A stretch of 5,631 nt of DNA from an uncultured Tissierellia bacterium. Its GTDB lineage: Bacteria; Bacillota; Clostridia; Tissierellales; Peptoniphilaceae. Of the stretch, positions 1-5,631 are shown one piece after another. The notes under the pieces were generated by a model. That model was not told where the DNA came from and did not search any database. It saw only the letters and a program-made list of their open reading frames with translations. Where the stretch lies: assembly GCA_947278105.1 (NCBI GenBank), contig CAMYOR010000070.1, positions 1-5,631 of the forward strand, given 5' to 3'. The translations under genes were made by a program, and so were the position numbers. Numbering within the stretch: the stretch's first letter is position 1; every line of letters starts with the position of its first letter.

Positions 1-786
1 GGTTTGAACATAAGGAAATAGACGATAGGCCAGGTAAAGGCCTCCGAAAGCCAAGGCCAAATTTACGAAGGGAATCTCCCGGTTTCGCTCAAAAGCAAAT
101 TGACAGACGATCATCACCGCAAAAAAGACCATGGCCGTGCCCAGTTCGTGCTGGATAAAGAAAAGGCCAATGAAGAAAAAAACCGCCAAGGACAGGGACC
201 ATTTTTTCAGGAGAGATTTTTGAAAGTCTTCATAGTGCTGGAACCAGGAGGCAACCATATAAACATAGGGAAGCTTGGCAAACTCTGTAAGCTGAATCTG
301 AAAGAGGTTACCAAAGCGGATCCAGTTTTTTGCTCCATGGTAGGAAACGCCAAAGACCAGGGTAACCAAGAAAAGTGCAAGGGTCAGAAGGAAAAAAAAG
401 ACAAAACGCCCTTCCCACTGGGCGTGGGTTCTTTTTAAAAAAAGGTAGGCGACAAAATATAGGATGACTCCGACAAGGTAGAAAAAAAGCTGCCGCTCCC
501 CTAAGCCCGGTCGGATCCGGTAGATCATAATGACCCCAATTGAAAAAATCATATTGACGATCATAAGAAAATAGGGGTCGCCCTCCGAGGACTTTTGCAT
601 GAGGCCAATCGAGAGGGTGGTCATTAAAATCAGGCCTATTCCAAAGACCAGGGAGCTCATGCTCAGTTCCTTCACGTGAAAGGCGAAGACAAGAGAAAGG
701 GCCAGGATCTGAAAAAGAGTCAGGAGCCATAGGGTAGGTCCAGGGGCCTTCATTTTATTCAGATACGCTTGGTCTTTTTTATTCAT
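1..786 (-). CDS. SEDS-family peptidoglycan polymerase (FtsW/RodA/SpoVE), 3' end missing
   Basis: This is a polytopic inner-membrane protein of the SEDS family, whose members polymerise lipid II into glycan strands, usually with a class B penicillin-binding protein. I translated the reverse strand from the ATG at 786-784; the frame stays open for 262 codons to base 1, so the C-terminal third is off the window (family proteins usually have about 370-420 residues and ten membrane spans). After a short Lys-rich N-terminus, hydrophobic segments lie near residues 17-37, 43-63, 73-89, 99-118, 127-146, 168-182, 196-231 and 241-257. Family signatures seen are GAKNWIRFG (151-159), QLTEFAKL (165-172, usually QPSELAKL) and QHELGTA (212-218, usually QPDLGTA). 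The start overlaps the FHA gene stop by 8 bp and has GGAG six bases upstream. Whether it acts as FtsW, RodA or SpoVE cannot be decided. The essential Asp in the later extracellular loop is not in this window. Family call is firm; subfamily is open. Confidence 0.93.
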   Translation of the reverse strand, partial: MNKKDQAYLNKMKAPGPTLWLLTLFQILALSLVFAFHVKELSMSSLVFGIGLILMTTLSIGLMQKSSEGDPYFLMIVNMIFSIGVIMIYRIRPGLGERQLFFYLVGVILYFVAYLFLKRTHAQWEGRFVFFFLLTLALFLVTLVFGVSYHGAKNWIRFGNLFQIQLTEFAKLPYVYMVASWFQHYEDFQKSLLKKWSLSLAVFFFIGLFFIQHELGTAMVFFAVMIVCQFAFERNREIPFVNLALAFGGLYLAYRLFPYVQT

Positions 787-1282
787 TTTCTGCTCCGTTA
801 ATAAAAGCAAAGTCAATATCGCCCAGGGTGACAATGTCATGAGACAAAAGTTCAGTCGGCCCCTGAACAGGCTGGTCGTTAATCATCGTGGGATTGGTAG
901 AGCCCCGGTCATCAATGAAGTAATGTCCTTTTTGATGGACGATAATCGCCTGATGTTTGCTCATTCGCGGGTCTTTTAAGACAATAAAATTATCATCGGC
1001 CCGGCCGATGGTCGTATTATCGGCAAGGTAGTATTCATTACGAACCGGAAAATCGTAGCGGCCGGGATCGTTTAAAAGTTTGAAATAGGCAACATCCTCC
1101 GGCTCCTTATAGGAAGCCGAGGAGATGTCCATATAGATCATTTTCACAATCCTGCCAATATACGATAAAACGATCAGGACGAAGAGAAACTTCAAAAGGG
1201 TGGATAAAATGACATAGAGATTGACCGAGCCAATTAAATTACGAAATAAAAGACTCTCTAATTGATCAAAAAATGCCTCCAT
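779..1282 (-). CDS. Membrane-anchored FHA-domain protein
   Basis: A complete 167-residue protein. Residues 1-20 are a short N-terminal tail, about 21-49 form one hydrophobic membrane segment followed by basic residues (R44, K47), and 50-85 are a linker. About 88-162 form a forkhead-associated domain, a module that binds phosphothreonine peptides. The positive-inside rule puts the FHA domain in the cytoplasm. Visible FHA landmarks are TIGR (91-94), MSKHQA (107-112), GSTN (127-130) and N135. The Ser-x-x-His position reads S108...Q111 instead of His, and the usual NGT reads NPT. The Arg, Ser and Asn that normally contact the phosphopeptide are kept. The ATG is supported by AGGAG six bases upstream. 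The gene starts 28 bp after the phosphoglucomutase stop and overlaps the following SEDS gene. Such FHA proteins commonly sit beside ftsW/rodA and a penicillin-binding protein gene and are thought to link Ser/Thr kinase signalling to wall synthesis; this role is inferred here. No kinase is in view. Confidence 0.9.
   Translation of the reverse strand: MEAFFDQLESLLFRNLIGSVNLYVILSTLLKFLFVLIVLSYIGRIVKMIYMDISSASYKEPEDVAYFKLLNDPGRYDFPVRNEYYLADNTTIGRADDNFIVLKDPRMSKHQAIIVHQKGHYFIDDRGSTNPTMINDQPVQGPTELLSHDIVTLGDIDFAFINGAENE
793..796 (-). promoter_or_regulatory. Ribosome binding site for the SEDS gene
   Basis: GGAG on the minus strand, six bases before the ATG at 786, located within the last codons of the FHA gene. 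It supports the 8-bp overlapping start (ATGAATAA, where the last three bases are the FHA stop) over the in-frame ATG eleven codons further in. Confidence 0.72.
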
Positions 1283-1288
1283 GGCCAG

Positions 1289-1293
1289 CTCCT
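1289..1293 (-). promoter_or_regulatory. Ribosome binding site for the FHA-domain gene
   Basis: AGGAG on the minus strand, six bases before the ATG at 1282, in the 28-bp gap after the phosphoglucomutase stop. It supports the chosen start. The gap holds no room for a terminator and no recognisable promoter. Confidence 0.8.
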
Positions 1294-1310
1294 GTCTGTT
1301 TTATGAAAAA

Positions 1311-3008
1311 TCACTCGACCGATTCCATGCGGCCTTTTGCCGCCTTTTCCATTGCTTCCAGCTTTTCCCGGCTCTCTTTTGGATTTTTCCCACGAGAATA
1401 AAGGTAGAGCTTGATCTTTGGTTCTGTCCCGGATGGGCGAACCGCAAACCAGAAATCTCCCTCATAGAGATATTTTAATACATTTGATCGGGGAAGGCCG
1501 GTTGGATCTTGGGCATAATCTATGGTTCGGAAAAGTTTTCGTCCACTGATCTCCGGAATGGGGGCCTTTCGGAAGGCTTCCATAATCCGGCCAATCCTTT
1601 CCTGGCCTGCCTGCCCTTCCAAAACAAAGGAAAAAAGTTTTTCCGAAAAGTAGCCATAATGTTGGTAGAGCTCTTCCAAGCCGTCCAGGAGACTCATGCC
1701 CCTTTTCTTATAAAAAGCCGCCATTTCTAGGATCAGCATGGCCGAGGAAACGGCATCTTTATCCCGGACAAAGGTGGAGGCATTGTATCCGATGGATTCT
1801 TCGAACCCATAAACATAATTGAATGCTCCGCTTTGATCCCAAAGGTTCACTAGACCCGCAATATTTTTAAAACCTGTTAGGACTTCGAAGCCTTTGACTC
1901 CGTATTCTTCGGCCACGGAGAAGAGCATATCTCCGGTGACGATGGATTTGATGACGGCAGGATTTTTAGGAAGCCGTCCCAAGTGAAAGAGCTCGCTAAT
2001 TATGTAATGGCCCAGGAGGGCTCCAATTTTATTGCCATTGAGAAAAACATAGGATCCGTCCTTGTCCAAAACTTCTAAAGCGCACCGGTCGGAATCCGGG
2101 TCCGTTGCAAAAAGAAGTTCTGCCCCAACTTCCTTTCCCAGGGTCTCTGAAAGCCTAAAAGCCTTCGGGTCTTCGGGGTTGGGATAGCCCACAGTAGTAA
2201 AGTCGGGATCGGGATTTTCCTGTTCTTTAACGATATGGATTCTGTCAAAGCCCCTTTCCTTTAAAATGGTGCGAACTGGAATATTTCCGCAGCCATTTAA
2301 GGGAGAATAGACATAGGAGATCGATTTATCCAGCTCGTCCCCGTCATGGATCGTCAGGGACAAAACGTCCTTATAATATTTGTCAATGAGAAAGTCCGGA
2401 ACCGGCTCCACTCTTTTTTTCTCCAGGGCAATGTCAATAGAAAGGCGGGGAATGGAAAAATAAGAGTCAACCTGATCAATGTTATTTTCGATTTCCTCGG
2501 CCCAATCATCCAGAATCTGCGATCCCTGATCATTGTATGCCTTATATCCGTTGTATTCCCGGGGGTTATGGGAAGCGGTGATCATTAGACCGGCAAAGGT
2601 GTGAAGCTCCCGGACAGTATAGGAGAGCAGGGGGGTCGGGCAAATATTTTTATGGAGGTAAACGTGAATATCGTGGGCGGCGAAAATTTCTGCGGCAAGG
2701 TCCGCAAACTCCTTTGATTGGTGGCGGACATCATAGCCGATAGCCACTCCCCTTTTTCTTGCTTCAGGGCCTCGTTTATCAATCATTCGGGCAAAGCCTT
2801 CCGTTGCTTCGGCGACCGTATAAAGGTTCATCCGGTTCGTTCCTGCGCCGAGCTTTCCACGAAGGCCGGCCGTACCAAATTCCAACCGCTGATAAAACCG
2901 ATCCCGGATTTCCTCTTCCTGCCCTTGGATGGACTTGAGCTCTCGGATCGTCTCCTTGTTCATATATTTGTTATTTAACCAGGACTGATAAACTTCTCTA
3001 TAATTCAT
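1311..3008 (-). CDS. pgcA: Alpha-phosphoglucomutase (phospho-sugar mutase, PgcA-like)
   Basis: A complete 565-residue cytoplasmic enzyme of the alpha-D-phosphohexomutase superfamily, interconverting glucose-1-phosphate and glucose-6-phosphate. All four active-site elements are present in order: the phosphoserine loop TASHNPREYNGYK (144-156, catalytic S146), the metal-binding loop DPDSDR (303-308), the sugar-specificity loop GFEES (401-405) and the C-terminal phosphate-binding loop RPSGTEPK (524-531). The N-terminal FGTAGLRGKLGAGTNRMN stretch (44-61) and the length fit the Bacillus subtilis PgcA/YhxB type and not the shorter GlmM or bacterial phosphomannomutases. GFEES favours glucose over mannose, but some activity on other hexose phosphates is possible. 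The ATG lies inside the end of pulA (11 bp overlap) and has a very strong GGGGAGGAG site at six-base spacing, so the start is secure. In this operon it can feed glucose-1-phosphate from glycogen breakdown into glycolysis or the reverse, and it can also supply the UDP-glucose route used by envelope polymers. Confidence 0.95.
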   Translation of the reverse strand: MNYREVYQSWLNNKYMNKETIRELKSIQGQEEEIRDRFYQRLEFGTAGLRGKLGAGTNRMNLYTVAEATEGFARMIDKRGPEARKRGVAIGYDVRHQSKEFADLAAEIFAAHDIHVYLHKNICPTPLLSYTVRELHTFAGLMITASHNPREYNGYKAYNDQGSQILDDWAEEIENNIDQVDSYFSIPRLSIDIALEKKRVEPVPDFLIDKYYKDVLSLTIHDGDELDKSISYVYSPLNGCGNIPVRTILKERGFDRIHIVKEQENPDPDFTTVGYPNPEDPKAFRLSETLGKEVGAELLFATDPDSDRCALEVLDKDGSYVFLNGNKIGALLGHYIISELFHLGRLPKNPAVIKSIVTGDMLFSVAEEYGVKGFEVLTGFKNIAGLVNLWDQSGAFNYVYGFEESIGYNASTFVRDKDAVSSAMLILEMAAFYKKRGMSLLDGLEELYQHYGYFSEKLFSFVLEGQAGQERIGRIMEAFRKAPIPEISGRKLFRTIDYAQDPTGLPRSNVLKYLYEGDFWFAVRPSGTEPKIKLYLYSRGKNPKESREKLEAMEKAAKGRMESVE

Positions 3009-4923
3009 ATTTCACTCCTCCCCGCTTCAGCTTAAAAATCGTCGTCGATAAGGGCTCTAGCTCTAGGCTTTCATGATCGGAAATGCTGGAGCTTACCCGG
3101 TTGACCAGGATCTCTCCCCAGGGATCAAAGATCTTCTGGATGTCAATTTGACTGCATTTCAGTTCCCGAAATAGGAATTCCTCCGAGAGCCGAAGGGAAT
3201 TCCAGCCATTGTAGTGGACGACTAAAAGCCAGTTGTTTTGGCTTTCTGTGTCAACTTGATAGAGAAAGGCCAAGATATTGTCCGAGGAGATCGGGCATCT
3301 TTTGACCCTTTTTCTCACTTCTTCGCCCGTCCGAAGTGAAAAAACCGGATACGCCTTTCGAAGGTTAATCAGTTCTTTCACGTAAAGGACCAGGTCCTGA
3401 TTCTTCTCTTTAAAAGACCAGTCGATGGCATTGACTGAAAAAGGAGAATGGTAGGAATTTGGGTCCATTTGCTTGGTTCGACAAAATTCATTGCCGGCGT
3501 GGAAAAAGGGCAGGCCCTGAGAAGTCAGGAGAAGGCCAAAGGCCAGCTTTGTCATGGGCTTTATCCGATCTTTCTTTTCCACTGAGCTTTGGAGTCTATC
3601 TTCCCAAATCAAATTGTCATGGCAGTTAAAATAATTTACGGTCTCAATGGGATTTTCCAAATCCCCTGGTTCTCCCATAAAAGGAACCGACCCCCGGATC
3701 CCCATGGCCATTTCCTGGACTAGATCAGTATTTCCCTGGGCAAATCCTCGGGAGCCCGGTTCATTTTCTCCGCCGATCGCCTTCCGGTAGCGTTCGTTAA
3801 AAAGGGCAAAATCCCTTTTAACCTGATCCTTCCACCGTGTCTGAAGGTCAAGAGGAAGGGCTGATTCTGCCCCCGTCCAGGGTTCTCCATAGATCACTGC
3901 CCTCGGATTTTTTGCAAGGATCCTTTTAACGGCCTGGTCAGCCGTTTCTTTATCCATCAGGGCCATCAAATCAAATCGAAAGCCATCAATATGATACTCC
4001 TCCTGCCAGTAGGCCAGGGAATCCAGGATCAATTTTCCTACCATGGGCTTTTCAGAGGCTATTTCATTGCCGACTCCCGACCCGTTGGAGAAATGACCGC
4101 CGGAAAAACGATAATAGGCATTGGGAGCCAGAAGATTTAAATTTGAGTCCTGCGTTTTCCAGGTATGGTTGTAAACCACATCCAAGATCAGCCCGATTCC
4201 TGCCTGATGGAGGGCCAGTACCAGGCTTTTAAATTCATAGATTCTGGATGGGGGGTCCGAGGGGTTTATCGAGTACATTCCCTCGGGTACATTGTAGAGC
4301 TCCGGGTCATAGCCCCAATGATAGTTATCGTCATCGCCGAAACGGTCCAGACTCTCATCCCCGGTCGCAAACTCTTGAATGGGCATTAAGTGGACATGGG
4401 TGATCCCTAGGTCCTTTAAATGGTCAAAACCCGTGGAGAATTTTTTATAATGGGTTCCCGGCTCGATGAAACCGGTATATTTTCCCGGGTCTTTAACTCC
4501 GGAAGAAGGATCAAAGGTGAAATCCCCCACATGGGTTTCATAAATGACTGCCTTCTCTTGAGGAGTATCCACAAAGGTGTCGGAAAGAAAACCCGGTGGA
4601 TTGGTTTTGGAAAGGTCCACGATAAAGGATCTTCGATGGTTCAGGGAGCAAGCTCGGGAATAAGGATCGGTGGCCTCTTTCCCCTCTCTTTCGAAGGTAT
4701 AGTAAAAGCCCTGATAATCCCCTTCCAGGATCAGGGAACAGAGGTCATTTTCTCTTTCCATTGGGTAGGTTCGAAAAACTGGCCCTTCTCCTTCAAGGTA
4801 AAGGTTCAGTTTAATTTCTTCTGTTCCCGGAGCCCAGAGGCAAAAAAAGGTCCTTTCAGGGCGATATCGGGCCCCAAGCTTGGCATTTAGACCCCTTTGC
4901 GGGAACATCTTCTCATCATCCAT
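2998..4923 (-). CDS. pulA: Type I pullulanase / glycogen debranching enzyme (GH13)
   Basis: A complete 641-residue enzyme that hydrolyses alpha-1,6 branch links in glycogen, limit dextrin or pullulan. Residues about 12-95 form an N-terminal CBM48-like beta-sandwich (FFCLWAPGTEEIKLNLY). The GH13 barrel spans about 125-520 and is followed by a C-terminal beta domain. Catalytic regions are DVVYNHT (248-254), DGFRFDL (313-319, nucleophile D318), YGEPW (345-349, acid/base E347) and NYFNCHDN (430-437, stabiliser D436). The type I pullulanase signature normally written YNWGYDP appears as YHWGYDP (201-207). There is no signal peptide, so it should act in the cytoplasm on stored glycogen or imported maltodextrin. 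The ATG at 4923 is the only normal start before an upstream in-frame stop, apart from a second ATG five codons inside, and neither has a good ribosome site. It starts 30 bp after glgA and overlaps the mutase gene. Family call is firm; preferred natural substrate is inferred from context. Confidence 0.95.
   Translation of the reverse strand: MDDEKMFPQRGLNAKLGARYRPERTFFCLWAPGTEEIKLNLYLEGEGPVFRTYPMERENDLCSLILEGDYQGFYYTFEREGKEATDPYSRACSLNHRRSFIVDLSKTNPPGFLSDTFVDTPQEKAVIYETHVGDFTFDPSSGVKDPGKYTGFIEPGTHYKKFSTGFDHLKDLGITHVHLMPIQEFATGDESLDRFGDDDNYHWGYDPELYNVPEGMYSINPSDPPSRIYEFKSLVLALHQAGIGLILDVVYNHTWKTQDSNLNLLAPNAYYRFSGGHFSNGSGVGNEIASEKPMVGKLILDSLAYWQEEYHIDGFRFDLMALMDKETADQAVKRILAKNPRAVIYGEPWTGAESALPLDLQTRWKDQVKRDFALFNERYRKAIGGENEPGSRGFAQGNTDLVQEMAMGIRGSVPFMGEPGDLENPIETVNYFNCHDNLIWEDRLQSSVEKKDRIKPMTKLAFGLLLTSQGLPFFHAGNEFCRTKQMDPNSYHSPFSVNAIDWSFKEKNQDLVLYVKELINLRKAYPVFSLRTGEEVRKRVKRCPISSDNILAFLYQVDTESQNNWLLVVHYNGWNSLRLSEEFLFRELKCSQIDIQKIFDPWGEILVNRVSSSISDHESLELEPLSTTIFKLKRGGVKYEL
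3015..3023 (-). promoter_or_regulatory. Strong ribosome binding site for the phosphoglucomutase gene
   Basis: On the minus strand this reads GGGGAGGAG, ending six bases before the ATG at 3008. It is an extended match to the 16S anti-Shine-Dalgarno and lies inside the last codons of pulA (encoding the GGV of RGGVKYEL). It fixes the start of the mutase and suggests that ribosomes finishing pulA can re-initiate immediately. Confidence 0.88.
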
Positions 4924-4953
4924 AAAATAAAACTGCTTTCTAATGGCTTCGGT

Positions 4954-5585
4954 TTAAGCTTTTAAGGACTGGTAAAGGTCCAGGTAGGCCCTGGAAGAAG
5001 CCTTCCAGGAGAAGTCCTTATTCATGGCTCTGACCTGAAGATTTCGAAATTGGTCCTTCTGGTTTTTATAAAGATCGGTTGCTTCATCCAGGACATGGAG
5101 AAGGTCGTCCGCATTAATATGGGCAAAGCTAAACCCGTCCCCCGTCCTCTCATACTTATTGTAGGCTTCCACAGAATCTCTGAGGCCGCCGGTTTCTCTT
5201 ACAATAGGGATAGCCCCATAGCGCATGGCAACCATCTGTGAGAGGCCGCAGGGCTCATAAACCGAAGGCATCAGAAAAAGATCGGCAGCGGAGTAGATCT
5301 GACGGGATTGGTCATCGTTAAAATAAATCCTTGACGCACACTTGTCGGGATGCTTTCGGGCAAGATCCAGAAACATCTGTTCATAGGAGGAATCTCCGGT
5401 TCCAAGGACGACTAGCTGCAGGTCTCTTTTCATCATTTCCTCAGAAATATAAGCGATTAGATCCATTCCCTTCTGGGGGGTCAGCCGGGAGACGATACTG
5501 ATTAAGGGAAGGTCCGGACGAACTGGAAGGCCGTATTTCTCCTGAAGGGCTTTTTTATTGATGGCCCGGGAGGAGAGGTGGGAAG
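4954..5585 (-). CDS. glgA: Glycogen synthase GlgA, C-terminal part only
   Basis: This is the C-terminal catalytic half of a bacterial glycogen synthase (GT5, GT-B fold), which transfers glucose from a nucleotide sugar, normally ADP-glucose, to the non-reducing end of an alpha-1,4-glucan. About 209 codons are present; the full protein is usually near 480 residues, so roughly the first 270, including the KTGL-type substrate loop, lie beyond the contig end. Reading past the internal Met at 5466 continues the same frame with INKKALQEKYGLP and VSRLTPQKG, the latter containing the Arg and Lys that bind substrate phosphates. Further on are YEPCGLSQ, whose Glu matches the catalytic E377 region of Escherichia coli GlgA, and AMRYGAIPIVRETGGLRD. 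The tail DFSWKASSRAYLDLYQSL is the family's usual ending. The frame must stop being read at 5585, because 5586 onward is sequencing adapter. The gene is truncated by the assembly and is not a pseudogene on present evidence. It precedes pulA by 30 bp in the same direction. Confidence 0.95.
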
Positions 5586-5631
5586 CTGTCTCTTATACAC
5601 ATCTCCGAGCCCACGAGACATCTCAGGATCT
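5586..5631. other. Illumina Nextera adapter read-through (non-genomic)
   Basis: Bases 5586-5604 read CTGTCTCTTATACACATCT, the reverse complement of the 19-bp Tn5 mosaic end used in tagmentation kits. Bases 5605-5619 read CCGAGCCCACGAGAC, the read-2 Nextera extension. The octamer ATCTCAGG (5620-5627) sits exactly where the i7 index belongs and, from memory, equals a Nextera XT index (N715). The final ATCT matches the first bases of the P7 tail. The order and spacing are exactly those of a library molecule read past its insert, so this is an untrimmed adapter at a contig end and not a transposon. Confidence 0.98.

Noticed and set aside
100..438. A Lys-rich 112-codon plus-strand frame
   Set aside because: It is the complement of the hydrophobic codons (TTT, CTT, TTC) of the SEDS gene, which read as Lys/Glu codons on the other strand.
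308..730. A 140-codon open frame on the minus strand
   Set aside because: It lies in a different frame within the SEDS gene, whose own frame runs unbroken from 786 to base 1 with clear family motifs. The translation of the shadow frame is Pro/Arg/Phe-rich and resembles no protein family.
3174..3202. Two GGAATTCC palindromes close together
   Set aside because: They are short, lie inside conserved pulA coding sequence, and appear to be chance; no further copies or spacing pattern suggest a regulator site.
4420..4890. A 156-codon open frame on the plus strand opposite pulA
   Set aside because: It is antisense to the N-terminal domain and early barrel of a well-conserved enzyme, has no recognisable motif or good ribosome site, and is explained by the composition of the coding strand.
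4924..4953. Possible terminator or promoter between glgA and pulA
   Set aside because: Only 30 bases separate the genes and I see no GC-rich stem followed by a T run on the minus strand, nor a convincing -35/-10 pair.
5464..5466. ATG as the start of a short 170-residue glycosyltransferase
   Set aside because: The frame continues upstream with conserved GlgA sequence, including the VSRLTPQKG substrate-binding motif, so this Met is internal.
5586..5604. Tn5 inverted-repeat end, possible mobile element
   Set aside because: The mosaic-end sequence is followed directly by the Nextera primer extension, an index-like octamer and the P7 start, so it is a library artefact and not a natural transposon end.

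Overview
The window is a short contig end from what is probably a Bacillota (Firmicutes) bacterium, most likely a clostridial-type anaerobe. I base this on the style of the proteins (a PgcA-type phosphoglucomutase, a cytoplasmic type I pullulanase, and an FHA protein next to an FtsW/RodA-family protein), on strong Shine-Dalgarno sites of the GGAGG type, and on GC content in the mid to high 40s by eye. The genus cannot be read from this sequence.

All genes lie on the minus strand and read right to left. In transcription order they are: the C-terminal half of a glycogen synthase (glgA, cut off at the right by the contig end), a complete type I pullulanase/debranching enzyme (pulA), a complete alpha-phosphoglucomutase (pgcA-like), a small membrane-anchored FHA-domain protein, and the N-terminal two thirds of a SEDS-family (FtsW/RodA/SpoVE) glycan polymerase that runs off the left edge. 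Gaps are 30 and 28 bp and two junctions overlap by 11 and 8 bp. No terminator or divergent gene interrupts the run, so it looks like one transcription unit.

The first three genes form a glycogen module: GlgA extends the alpha-1,4 chains, PulA removes alpha-1,6 branches, and the mutase links glucose-1-phosphate to glucose-6-phosphate. The last two resemble the start of the FHA / SEDS / class B penicillin-binding protein clusters seen in clostridia and actinobacteria, which serve cell-wall growth or division. The join between the two modules is the most biologically interesting feature.

The last 46 bases (5586-5631) are not genomic. They match the Illumina Nextera transposase adapter, followed by an index-like octamer and the first bases of the P7 tail. 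Natural sequence ends at 5585. I found no RNA gene, CRISPR array, insertion sequence or clearly novel system; nearly every genomic base is coding.
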